Positions 1 to 8,773 of a DNA stretch of 40,511 nucleotides are shown piece after piece (within the stretch, counting starts at the first letter, position 1; every line of letters begins with the position of its first letter). The stretch spans positions 1 to 40,511 of the forward strand of contig CAZGKF010000035.1 in the NCBI GenBank assembly GCA_964526475.1, read 5' to 3'. Made by a program: the position numbers and the translations under genes. A model generated the notes under the pieces. It saw only the letters and a list, made by a program, of their open reading frames with translations, was not told where the DNA came from and searched no databases. This DNA comes from CAYVTV01 sp964526475. GTDB taxonomy: Bacteria; Bacteroidota; Bacteroidia; Bacteroidales; GCA-2748055.

Positions 1-1323
1 ATTTTGATACATTCTTAATTGCCGAAAATCGAACATATTTGTTTTCCGGTAACATTTAATGGTATGAGGAGAAGTTAATGTGTCGGCAATGGAGGGATAG
101 AAATATGAGCTTGTGCTGACTACACCCGGGCCGGAGAAAACACCCCCTGCAGGACTTGCCTCAAGTTTGAATGGGGGTGCATCCACACTATAAACTGTAT
201 TAAGATTTGTTATTGCAACATCAGTTTTCTGATTAACAGTAATATTTGCACTACCAGTACCAGTGCTTTTCAATCCATAGATGTCCGATATGGAATCAAT
301 AATATAAACGGAAGAAAATTCAGGAGCAACTTTAAATGAAAATACGGAAGTATTAATATCAATAAAAGAATAATTATTTCCGCCTCCTGAAATGTAAACT
401 GCCCATGGACTTCTTCCTGTAAGGTTAACAAATATTTCAGCAGAATCCCCTGCACATATTTGTTTGTTTCCGGTAATCGTTCCGGTCAGAGCTGTTGAAA
501 GAACCACCAGACTCTTGTTACCGTGATAATTCCCGCTGCCTGTATATTTCAAAAGAGAAGCAGGAATATTAATATTGATGATTTCATCAGAAGATATGTC
601 ATAGGTGGGCACAGGGGGTAATGTAATAGTAACAATCCAACCTGATACTGATACTTTGGATGCTCCGTTATCGGAACCGAGTATCGCTGGTTTTACTTTT
701 GTATTCCATTCAAAACTTCCGCTGATGTTTGAAATGAGTGTGGATGTATATGAATTATTTTGCCCCAGGGTATTTACCCATTGATCCTCATTAAGTGTAA
801 GAATTATAGTTCCTCCGCCGGATCTGATATTTCCCTCCTGATTATCTGCGCCGGCTTCAATTGAGCCAGTGACAGCAATGCTTGGGTAAACATTGGTAAT
901 AGTTAAGAAAGGGGTAGCTGTTAAAGGGTCTCCCGGACTATTGAGAGCCTGCACGGGTATGACAAGCTGTACAGTTTCATCAGTGTCAATGTAATAATCG
1001 GTAGTTGCGGGAAGGGTGACTGTGACAAGAGTATTACTGTTACGGACAACAGAGGAATGATTAAGAAGAGCCGAAACAGCAGTCCAGTTTTTATTACCGG
1101 TAAACCCTGCAAGAAAAGCCGTTGTTGTATCATTATTTTCACCTAATGCGGGATTCCATTCATCACCTGTAAGTTCAATTGTGATTGTGTACCCTCCTTC
1201 TCTCACATTTGTTTCTTTGTTATTTGGAAAAATTGTTCCTGCCATAGTGGCAGTTTGTGCCATCAGGGGAGATGGAAGCAACAGAGAAAGAAGTATTACT
1301 GTATTTCGAATTTTTTCATTCAT
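1..1323 (-). CDS. Secreted repeat protein, 3' end beyond window
   Basis: An open frame runs without a stop from ATG at 1323 to the left edge (441 codons visible). The first ~23 residues are a signal peptide (MNEKIRNTVILLSLLLPSPL then MAQT). Two related ~110-residue units follow: each has a G-G-x-T-I-x-[IL]-x-L start, a D/E-x-W-x-x-x-L-G-x-N-N motif, and a V-T-[VI]-T-L-P ... D-x-D-E strand near its end. A third part contains QICAGDSAEIFVNLTG and an FSGPG motif, both common in large surface proteins of Bacteroidota that carry a type IX secretion tail. The tail itself would lie outside the window. It starts 22 bp after the seven-repeat lipoprotein gene, so it is probably the last or a late gene of the 1-11941 operon. 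Function unknown; adhesin or surface structural protein is an inference. Near the edge the composition of the frame becomes odd (see findings). Confidence 0.75.
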   Translation of the reverse strand, partial: MNEKIRNTVILLSLLLPSPLMAQTATMAGTIFPNNKETNVREGGYTITIELTGDEWNPALGENNDTTTAFLAGFTGNKNWTAVSALLNHSSVVRNSNTLVTVTLPATTDYYIDTDETVQLVIPVQALNSPGDPLTATPFLTITNVYPSIAVTGSIEAGADNQEGNIRSGGGTIILTLNEDQWVNTLGQNNSYTSTLISNISGSFEWNTKVKPAILGSDNGASKVSVSGWIVTITLPPVPTYDISSDEIININIPASLLKYTGSGNYHGNKSLVVLSTALTGTITGNKQICAGDSAEIFVNLTGRSPWAVYISGGGNNYSFIDINTSVFSFKVAPEFSSVYIIDSISDIYGLKSTGTGSANITVNQKTDVAITNLNTVYSVDAPPFKLEASPAGGVFSGPGVVSTSSYFYPSIADTLTSPHTIKCYRKTNMFDFRQLRMYQN

Positions 1324-1345
1324 AGGAGTGTAATTTAATTCAGAA

Positions 1346-2542
1346 TTACCAGATATCTCCGTTTCTGTCAGTTTTAATGAGAGTAATCATAATATTCCCT
1401 TCATATCCATTTGCGCCGACAATTATAAAACCACCGTCTCCGGTGATCTCAAAAGAGGATGCAGTCTGATTGCCAGATCTGCCGTATTTTTTAGAATCCA
1501 GAATAGTTCCGTTCTGATCAAGAAAATACAAAACGATATCGGAATCTTCTGCAATGATCAATTCTCCCAGAACCACAATTATTCCGTCATCCCGCAAGAG
1601 AACATCCCTGGCAATAAAGCTGCCATTCCCGCTGATCCGGTCATTGGTAAGTGTCACTTCCGTTTGCTCTCTGGTGATTTTTTTAATAATAATCTGCGAT
1701 TGTCCGGAAAGAGGCAGGTTATAAGTGCCAATAACAATGTTTTTCCCATCGGAGTTCTTTGTTAAACCTGCACTGCTAACATCACCCTGGCCTCCAAAAT
1801 ATTCAGGATCATTTACAGAGCCGTACTGATTGGTATAACTTAGCATAATATTGTTTTGTCCTTCCGGGAAACTGCCTGTTGTTCCCAGCACAATAAATCC
1901 GTTCCCGTCCGGTATTATTGTACTCCAGTAATCGTCTTCATTGCCTCCGTGTGTTTTACTCCAGAGAGAATCTCCATTTTGGGATACTCCCATTATCAAT
2001 CCGTCTTTTTTACCCTCACCGAAACTTTCGGTGTACCCGCAGAACACAAACTGACCTGTTTCTGCAATAGCAACAGAATATGCTTCATCGTTATTTGTCC
2101 CTCCAAATTTTCTTTCCCATATAAGATTACCTGTAATATCAGTCCGTATAAGCATTGCTTTTCTGTTTCTGATGCCGGATATTGTTGTGTCGGTAAATGA
2201 TCCGGCAATGATATAACCGTCGGAGAGCACCTTAACGGAATATCCAAAATCATCGTTCGCACCACCGAAATATTTTGGGGACCATGACTCCTGACGGCCG
2301 TATTTATCTACTTTCATTAACATGATCTCTTTTTTCTTCTGTGGTTGTTCAGATGTTCCGACAATAATATATCCTCCGTCATTTAAAGGTTTTATATCGG
2401 AGCCTGAATCGGAACGGTGGGAACCATAAAATTTGATGAAATAGTGTGATTGTTTTTCCGATATTTCATTTTTTTCGCATGCATGGAGAAGCATTAATGC
2501 GAGAAGTATTTTGAAAACGGATATGTACTGTTGCATATACAT
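1346..2542 (-). CDS. Lipoprotein with seven propeller-like repeats
   Basis: 398 residues. The N-terminus is hydrophobic and ends in L-H-A-C at residues 19-22, a plausible though not ideal lipobox; the residues after Cys22 (EKNE) are charged, as in surface-exposed lipoproteins of Bacteroidota. The rest is seven repeats of 50-55 residues starting near 38, 91, 145, 197, 247, 302 and 353. The best units read like FGG-x-x-[ND]-D-x-x-x-S-V ... DGGYIIVG, followed by ~25 residues with a D-x-x-G-[DN]-x-x-W strand. Seven such units suggest a closed seven-bladed beta-propeller. The ATG overlaps the stop of the upstream beta-barrel gene by one base, so the two are almost certainly co-transcribed and translationally coupled. 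Probable role: a surface or periplasmic binding partner of the beta-barrel. No enzyme motif is visible. Confidence 0.75.
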   Translation of the reverse strand: MYMQQYISVFKILLALMLLHACEKNEISEKQSHYFIKFYGSHRSDSGSDIKPLNDGGYIIVGTSEQPQKKKEIMLMKVDKYGRQESWSPKYFGGANDDFGYSVKVLSDGYIIAGSFTDTTISGIRNRKAMLIRTDITGNLIWERKFGGTNNDEAYSVAIAETGQFVFCGYTESFGEGKKDGLIMGVSQNGDSLWSKTHGGNEDDYWSTIIPDGNGFIVLGTTGSFPEGQNNIMLSYTNQYGSVNDPEYFGGQGDVSSAGLTKNSDGKNIVIGTYNLPLSGQSQIIIKKITREQTEVTLTNDRISGNGSFIARDVLLRDDGIIVVLGELIIAEDSDIVLYFLDQNGTILDSKKYGRSGNQTASSFEITGDGGFIIVGANGYEGNIMITLIKTDRNGDIW

Positions 2543-3600
2543 TATTTTTTCCTTGGACTGTAAAATGTTTTCATAAATCCCGTTTTAATGGAAACATCGT
2601 TCAGAAAAAAGTCATTATCCATATAGTAATAAAGCCAGGTATTTTCATCTGAGCTGTTTTTTCTGCTGTTTTCCTTTACCTGATTCCGAAGGGACAGGTT
2701 ATAAGCTGCGTCAATAAAAAAATATCCTCCCGGAACTTTATATTTCATTCCACCGCCAAAGCTGAACCCGTAATTAATTCTTTTTCTTCTGTCCTTCATC
2801 CCGACAACAGGCCCCTGAATCTCATTAAAAAAGACACCTTCGGTATTTTCATATTTTCTCAGGGAAGATTCTTTTGCTTTTAAGAGCACATTTGCAGAGA
2901 TGCCTGTCTTCAGGAAAGGATTAAACTTATTATCCGTAAAGGTATAGGAAAATGTAAGGGGGAAATCGATACGGTTTTGGATCTCATTGATCTGAACCAG
3001 GGCAAAAGGATAGGGACGGTTTTCATATTTACTTGAGACCTGTTTAAATCCTGGTTCAAATCCTAACTCATATTTTTGACCGATATTTTTCATAATAGCC
3101 ACACCGGATTGAAAGCCCAAACCGGAAGGGAGATAATTCCCTTTGACACTTTTAATATTATGAACACCATAAGATTCAAGAATAATTGCATGTGAGGAGT
3201 TCAGCCCGCCAAAAAGACCGATACTGAAACGAGGGGTATTATCAAATTCTGTCATCAGGTTTTTAAAGACAGCAGGATCAGTAGCAGTTGGGGTGTATTC
3301 AGGAAATGACTTCAGAAATTCTTTCATATAATTTTCTGCTGATTGCAAATTATCATCAAAGATGTATGCGTTTATCAGAAGTTTTAAAGCCTGAAGTTTT
3401 TCTTCACGTGTAAACTTTGTATGAAGGCATTGCAGTATCAGATCAGGTATTTTCTCAATCTGACCGGAGGAATATGATTCCTGAGCCTGTCTTAGTTTAA
3501 GAGCACAATCTTCCTGTGCATGAAGAAAAAAGGGAAGTAAGGTAAGAGTAGTGACCAGCAAGGTATGTGCAAATTTATTATGTATAAATCCGAGGTTCAT
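2542..3600 (-). CDS. Outer-membrane beta-barrel with helical N-terminal domain
   Basis: 352 residues. A signal peptide ends at about residue 28 (FFLHAQ). Residues ~30-115 are helical and TPR-like: repeated A-x-x-x-Y-x-x-G, a pair of cysteines (C32 and the one in LQCLHTKF), and F-P-E-Y. From ~130 the sequence turns into alternating aromatic/hydrophobic strands rich in Gly (FSIGLFGGLN, SGLGFQSGVAIMK, FPLTFSYTF, NPFLKTGISA, FSFGGGMKY), like the PorT-type outer-membrane barrels of Bacteroidota (8-10 strands expected). It lies 2 bp downstream of the STAND-WD40 gene and overlaps the lipoprotein gene by one base. Proposed role: outer-membrane anchor of the envelope complex encoded by this operon, with its helical domain in the periplasm. 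The family is recognisable; the function is not established. Confidence 0.75.
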   Translation of the reverse strand: MNLGFIHNKFAHTLLVTTLTLLPFFLHAQEDCALKLRQAQESYSSGQIEKIPDLILQCLHTKFTREEKLQALKLLINAYIFDDNLQSAENYMKEFLKSFPEYTPTATDPAVFKNLMTEFDNTPRFSIGLFGGLNSSHAIILESYGVHNIKSVKGNYLPSGLGFQSGVAIMKNIGQKYELGFEPGFKQVSSKYENRPYPFALVQINEIQNRIDFPLTFSYTFTDNKFNPFLKTGISANVLLKAKESSLRKYENTEGVFFNEIQGPVVGMKDRRKRINYGFSFGGGMKYKVPGGYFFIDAAYNLSLRNQVKENSRKNSSDENTWLYYYMDNDFFLNDVSIKTGFMKTFYSPRKK

Positions 3601-3602
3601 AT

Positions 3603-6600
3603 TTACCTGATTTCTATTTTCATATTTTCATTTTTCTTACAAGTTTGTTCATACGGGATGTCTTCACCAACATAAGTGCGCCATTCTTCTTCTGTCATAT
3701 TGCGTTTAACGAGGCTGCATATTTGTCCGGCAAGGATAGCTGATTGGGTAGGACGAGCGATCAGCTTATCTCCTTCAGAACTGCCGCTAACCATATAGTT
3801 CCCGTTATGATTAACAGCTGCAGAAAAAACAAATCCTGAATGATCATCGAGTACAACAGGCGGACCCGTAAGATCCTCCATATTCCATAAAAGTACATTT
3901 CCGTCAAAGGAAGTACTAATCATTTTCTTCCCGTCGGGAGTGAAATTCAGGTCTGTTATCCTGGCTTTATGGTTACTTAACATCCTTACCTGTTCGAAAT
4001 TATCTGCACGGAAAATCAGTATTTGCCCTTTAATATTTCCTGCAACAATATACTTATAATCAGGAGAAAAGGCAAGGCTGTGAATTGGATTAACGGGGTC
4101 TTCTGTAATCACGGTTGTTATAGTTTCGCTCTTTGTTCTCCAAACCATGAGTCTTCCATCACGGGTGCCGCCTGCAAGAAGCAGTCCATCAGGAGAAAGT
4201 GACAAAGCATTTACACGGGATCCGGGATCGGTAAAGGCCCGGGTTTTTCCGGTACTTATATCCCAGTAATCAATGACTGGTTCCATCCCGGCAGTAAACA
4301 TAGTATTATTATCGGGAGCAATGGCAATCGCGCGAATATTCTTCTCTGTGCCGGCCAATATTTTTGGGTTCCCGGTTTGGGACGTAAGGTCAAAAAGAAG
4401 TAAGCCCGATTTGTTGTCGGCACAAACCAGCAATCTTCCGTCCTGACTGATACGAATAGTTTCTATCAGGCTGTTTCCTTTATACAATGTAGAATAACTT
4501 TTTTCTTTGTCGTGTAAATTCCATTTTAGTATATTTCCGTCATTTCCTGCACTTAGAAAGGACTGAGATCCCGGAATAAATACAACTGATTTCACCTCAC
4601 TGTCATGTCCATGAAAAACGTTATAGGAATTTCCAAGAGAGATTTTAAGAGCTTTGTAAAGTCCGGAGAAGATATCAACATCATTGGAATAGCCTTTATA
4701 TCTTTCGTTAAAAATAAACCCCTGGTAGGCCAGAAGTGACCGCAGATCGGCATCGGTAGAAGCCTGCTGCGACTTAACAGCAAGTGTTTTGGCGATTGTC
4801 AGCATTCGACGCTGGAAAGCTTCTTCTCTTGCTTTTTCAGCCTCCATTTTTTGTTTGTTTGCTTCTTCCTCATTAGTTTGGGCAATACTTCTTTGCCGGT
4901 TTGCTTCTTCAAGATTAATTGTAGCTATTGTAGCCTGTTTGGTTGCTTCAAGAGCGTTTCTTTCTGCTTCATTTCTTTGGATATCAGCTATTGTTGACTG
5001 TTTTTCAGCAATCTCACGTTGTTCCTGTGCTTCAATTGCTGCTTTTTCAGCCCTGTCACTTTCCTGTTGAGCTTCCAGTGTTTTTAATTCAGCCAGTTGA
5101 CGCTGTGTTTCAGCCCGCTGAAATTCTTTTTCTGCCTGAACCTGTAACTCTCTTGTCCAGATAAATAAGCCCAAAGCTATAACTGCAGCAGTTCCAAGTA
5201 CAAGGGCAAAAAAACGTGTTCTTTTCAGCTGACGTTTTTGGAGGTATATTTTATTTTCCTCTTCTTTTTGAAATTCTTTTTCACTTGTTTCGAGGAATAC
5301 CATTGAAAGTTCAAAGGCAGGATTAATTCTTTCTGCCCATGCCAGGGTTGGGTTGGTTTTTCTTCTCCAGTTAATTGCCAGTTGAAGATCCGGAGGGCGC
5401 CAAAGGCCGGAACGACCAATTTGATATTGGTTTGCTGACTCAGCCAATCTTTTATACATCTGCACAGCCGAGCTTTCTTCGTCAACCCAGGTTCTGAGAC
5501 GATCCCAGATTCTCATTAGGGATTCATGAGAAATGTCAATAACAGTTTCTCCGGTTAACTCAGTCTCATTTGAAGGTGTAATAAATGATCTTCCAGGGGA
5601 CCGGAAAGTGTCCAGAACTTTAATAACTTCCGATTGTGAAGCCTGACAAATTTCAGACAATTTATTAAGGCTGGCCGGTTTTCTTACACCTTTGTTATCA
5701 GAACCTTTTTCAGTAATGGTCCGGAATATTTTTTCACAAACTTCTTTCTCCCTTGCATTCAATTCATCATATGCTTCATTGGCATGCTCAGAAAGGGCTT
5801 TCTCAATTCTTCCCACTGAATCATAATCAGAAACAGAGATGGGTCTATTAATGTCATTATGAAGTTTCCAATAATTCCATGTTCGCATCAGTGCGTGTTG
5901 CAGAACAGGTAACTGATCGGGATTGTCGCCCAGATCTTCAAGCAGCTTTTCAACAAGAGAACTGTTGATTGAAGCTCCGGTAGAAATTACAGGACCTTCA
6001 ATTACCTCAATGAAGTCATCTCTCGTCATTCTTGGAACAAGGTAATTGCTGCTATTTATCAGAGAAGTGAACTCCGTGAACCTTGAACACTCCCCGATAA
6101 AATCCGAACGCATGGTAACAATAAGGTAAACAGGAATATTATTATGCTTAATAAGATCAGTTAATACATCTGTAAAGAAAAATGGAGAATCAATTGATTT
6201 TCTTTGTTCTGTTTCCGTGTATCTGAAAACCTCTTCAAATTGGTCAATAATAATGAGAATCCTTGTTTTTTTTTCCACATAGATATTTCCAAGCAGGGTT
6301 CCGAAATCTTCTGGCTTTTTAATAAGCTCTTCAGTTCCAATATCTGATAATTGGCCAAGTTTATTCAGAAGGTTACTAACAGGGGAATTACCGGGTCTTG
6401 AAGTCAGAATTTCCCAGTTAAGGGGATTTTCAGTAAACTGATCAAATAGGGTAGGTATAACGCCACAATAAATGAGTGAAGATTTTCCGCTGCCAGATGC
6501 CCCTGTTACTGCGCAAAACCTATTATCAAGAAGATTTCTCACAATTTCATCGGCTTGCTTGCGTCTGCCAAAAAACAAATGCGATTCATCCGTCCTGAAT

Positions 6601-6662
6601 GGTCGGAGCCCCGGAAATGGATTATCAGGAAAAGTAATTTCCATTCTATTCGTATTTGCCAT
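3603..6662 (-). CDS. STAND NTPase with membrane helix, coiled coil and WD40 repeats
   Basis: 1,019 residues. The N-terminus NPFPGLRPF and FFGR are hallmarks of the nSTAND1 group. Walker A is GASGSGKS (54-61), Walker B ILIIIDQFEE (135-144), then TMRSDF (183-188) and the conserved ISHESLMRIWDRL (377-389) of the winged-helix part. A single hydrophobic helix lies at ~484-503, preceded by K/R-rich sequence (QLKRTRFF). Residues ~505-620 are a long charged coiled coil rich in A-E-x-x-x-A heptads. From ~683 to 970 there are about six or seven WD40 repeats (HDSEVKSVVF, GNDGNILKWN, GGTRDGRLMVW, STSFDGNVLLWN). STAND proteins are switch ATPases that oligomerise when a sensor domain binds its signal. The positive charges before the helix argue that the ATPase is cytoplasmic and the WD40 part periplasmic. 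Followed 2 bp later by a beta-barrel gene and preceded 40 bp by the phosphatase gene. Confidence 0.88.
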   Translation of the reverse strand: MANTNRMEITFPDNPFPGLRPFRTDESHLFFGRRKQADEIVRNLLDNRFCAVTGASGSGKSSLIYCGVIPTLFDQFTENPLNWEILTSRPGNSPVSNLLNKLGQLSDIGTEELIKKPEDFGTLLGNIYVEKKTRILIIIDQFEEVFRYTETEQRKSIDSPFFFTDVLTDLIKHNNIPVYLIVTMRSDFIGECSRFTEFTSLINSSNYLVPRMTRDDFIEVIEGPVISTGASINSSLVEKLLEDLGDNPDQLPVLQHALMRTWNYWKLHNDINRPISVSDYDSVGRIEKALSEHANEAYDELNAREKEVCEKIFRTITEKGSDNKGVRKPASLNKLSEICQASQSEVIKVLDTFRSPGRSFITPSNETELTGETVIDISHESLMRIWDRLRTWVDEESSAVQMYKRLAESANQYQIGRSGLWRPPDLQLAINWRRKTNPTLAWAERINPAFELSMVFLETSEKEFQKEEENKIYLQKRQLKRTRFFALVLGTAAVIALGLFIWTRELQVQAEKEFQRAETQRQLAELKTLEAQQESDRAEKAAIEAQEQREIAEKQSTIADIQRNEAERNALEATKQATIATINLEEANRQRSIAQTNEEEANKQKMEAEKAREEAFQRRMLTIAKTLAVKSQQASTDADLRSLLAYQGFIFNERYKGYSNDVDIFSGLYKALKISLGNSYNVFHGHDSEVKSVVFIPGSQSFLSAGNDGNILKWNLHDKEKSYSTLYKGNSLIETIRISQDGRLLVCADNKSGLLLFDLTSQTGNPKILAGTEKNIRAIAIAPDNNTMFTAGMEPVIDYWDISTGKTRAFTDPGSRVNALSLSPDGLLLAGGTRDGRLMVWRTKSETITTVITEDPVNPIHSLAFSPDYKYIVAGNIKGQILIFRADNFEQVRMLSNHKARITDLNFTPDGKKMISTSFDGNVLLWNMEDLTGPPVVLDDHSGFVFSAAVNHNGNYMVSGSSEGDKLIARPTQSAILAGQICSLVKRNMTEEEWRTYVGEDIPYEQTCKKNENMKIEIR

Positions 6663-6702
6663 TAGGTCAGGTATTTGACCCGGTATTTTTATTATTTAAT
6701 AA

Positions 6703-8748
6703 TTAAAACCTTATACCTATAACTAATATATCATCAATCTGGTAACTTTCGCCTTTCCAGTCCATATGGATCTGTTCCAGAATTTCCATCTGATCTTTCA
6801 CTGGTTCGGGATGAATTTTTAATAAAAGTTCCCTGAAACGTTTAATAAGGAATTTGGTATCATCTTCTCCTCCGAACTGATCAGCATATCCATCGGAAAA
6901 AAGATACAACATATCGCCATCGTGGAATTTAACTCTATGATTGGTAAATTTGCGCAGTCTTTCTCCCATATATCCTCCGATAGCGAATTTATCTGCTTCA
7001 ACTTTTATTAATTCATCATTCCTGATTATGTATAAAGGATTAAATGCCCCTGCATATTCAATGATCTTTGACTGCCTGTCAATGGATATAAGTGCTATAT
7101 CCATCCCGTCGCGTACGGAAGTGCTAAGCCGTGTTTGTCTCAAAGCTTTTGTTACACCCTCATTAATAGAATCAAGTATTTCTGCGGGGCGGGCGATTCC
7201 TTTTACATTTACCGCATAGTTGAGCTGGTTGTTCCCAACAATAGACATAAAAGCGCCGGGAACGCCATGACCGGTACAATCCACAGCTGCCACAAGTAAT
7301 TTTCCATGGATCTCTGCCATCCAGTAAAAATCCCCACTTACAATATCCTTTGGTTTATAAAGAATAAAAGCTTCAGGCAGTAATTTCTTAACATGTTCAT
7401 TGGGAGGGAGAATCGCATTTTGAATTCGTCTGGCATAATGAATACTGTCTTCAATATGTTTTTTCTGTTCTTCTATTTCGAGATAAGCTTTTTGCAAAGA
7501 TTTGTTAATATCTGATAAAATATTCCTTTGTTCCTGAATGGCATCACGCTGAGCTTCTATCTCTTCTTTTTGTGCCATTATTTCGGCAGTACGCTGTCTT
7601 ACTTTTTCTTCCAGTTCATTATAATAGCTTTCCAGTTGTTCTATCATTCTGTTAAACTGTTCGGAGAGAGAAGCTATCTCGTTGTTTCCACAGATCTCGG
7701 CTCTTTCGTTAAGATGTCCGTCAGTTATCCTGTTTACTTTTTCAACAAGTTTCTTTATCGGGTCTGTGATTACTCTTGTTTTTCTATATAACAATATGAT
7801 AACTATAAACATTGTAATTCCGAAAAAGACGAAAAATTTAAAGAGTTCCTGTTTTAAGAGGAGTTGTTCAGCTGCCCTGTCGGAAATAATTCTGATAACA
7901 GACTCACTGTAGAGGCTGGTATTTTTTCTGCCCATATAGATGAAATTGTAAACAAGCTTCTTCCTGTCTGTATTTTCAATAAACTGAAGATTTTTCTTTC
8001 TTTCAAGCACATTTTTATAGTAAGAAAGATGATGGGGGGGTATTTCTGCTTCTTTATTCAGTGAGAAAGGTTTGTCTGAACCAATAAAAAGATCGACAGA
8101 AATAATATTATCATGCCGATCGGATAAATTATTTATTCTTTTTTTGATAGCAGAAATGATTGTATCAGCAGGTTTTGAATAAAAACCAAGTTCAATTATA
8201 TATTTTCCATCGAGGGTTGGTTGATAGGTAAATTTCTTAAGACTTTTTGTTTTATGCTCCACTGCAAATCTTTCATTAACAAATTCGCCACACAAGAAAA
8301 CCGATTCAATAAGCTGTTTATGATCCTCCCCAAGATCAAATAATTTCAGATTTTTGTCATCTTCAAACGTAGTATTTACTATAACCCCCAGTCTGTTGAT
8401 CACATAAATGTCTTCAGATTCAGGGTCCATCCCGATTTTTTCTCTGATCCTGTCCAGATCAATGGTATCGATCCCTATTGTGGAATCAAAAATATTATTT
8501 ACAAGTATTCCTGATTTTTGTTTCATCCGGGGCTGAAGTTCATCTTCCAGAATGTCAAGAGCCATATCCTGCATTTCATGTATATTCATTATTTCATCAA
8601 TGATAATAATGTTTTTATTTTCATTGGCCTCCAGAATGATACTTCTGGTATGCTGGTAGTTTAGGACTCCGAGTACTATCAGGGCGATAACTGCAGGTAA
8701 AACAACATTCAGAATTAGTTGCCGGAAAATAGTTGTTCTCTTATTCAT
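6703..8748 (-). CDS. HAMP-domain membrane sensor with SpoIIE/PP2C phosphatase
   Basis: 681 residues. Membrane helices lie at ~10-30 and ~303-320, so residues ~31-300 form a periplasmic sensor domain. A HAMP domain follows (~322-375: RKTRVITDPI ... FNRMIEQLE), then a coiled coil (~378-440) with the E-I-E-A-Q-R-D pattern and the HIEDSIHYARRIQNAILPP linker usual before SpoIIE domains in this phylum. The phosphatase domain covers ~460-681 with the metal-binding acidic residues in VSGDFYW (D473), AVDCTGHGVPGAF (D490), FSDGYADQ (D619) and QIDDILVIG (D672/D673). It should dephosphorylate Ser/Thr of a partner, classically an anti-sigma-factor antagonist, when the sensor is engaged. No anti-sigma factor or STAS gene lies in the window, so the substrate is unknown; the STAND protein next door is a candidate. 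25 bp separate it from the upstream carrier gene. Confidence 0.9.
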   Translation of the reverse strand: MNKRTTIFRQLILNVVLPAVIALIVLGVLNYQHTRSIILEANENKNIIIIDEIMNIHEMQDMALDILEDELQPRMKQKSGILVNNIFDSTIGIDTIDLDRIREKIGMDPESEDIYVINRLGVIVNTTFEDDKNLKLFDLGEDHKQLIESVFLCGEFVNERFAVEHKTKSLKKFTYQPTLDGKYIIELGFYSKPADTIISAIKKRINNLSDRHDNIISVDLFIGSDKPFSLNKEAEIPPHHLSYYKNVLERKKNLQFIENTDRKKLVYNFIYMGRKNTSLYSESVIRIISDRAAEQLLLKQELFKFFVFFGITMFIVIILLYRKTRVITDPIKKLVEKVNRITDGHLNERAEICGNNEIASLSEQFNRMIEQLESYYNELEEKVRQRTAEIMAQKEEIEAQRDAIQEQRNILSDINKSLQKAYLEIEEQKKHIEDSIHYARRIQNAILPPNEHVKKLLPEAFILYKPKDIVSGDFYWMAEIHGKLLVAAVDCTGHGVPGAFMSIVGNNQLNYAVNVKGIARPAEILDSINEGVTKALRQTRLSTSVRDGMDIALISIDRQSKIIEYAGAFNPLYIIRNDELIKVEADKFAIGGYMGERLRKFTNHRVKFHDGDMLYLFSDGYADQFGGEDDTKFLIKRFRELLLKIHPEPVKDQMEILEQIHMDWKGESYQIDDILVIGIRF

Positions 8749-8773
8749 TTTGGCTTATTAGTTCGAGACCTTC

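Noticed and set aside
1996..2265. Overlapping open frames inside the lipoprotein gene on both strands
   Set aside because: They are shadows of the repeat-containing gene, whose seven in-frame repeats prove the real frame.
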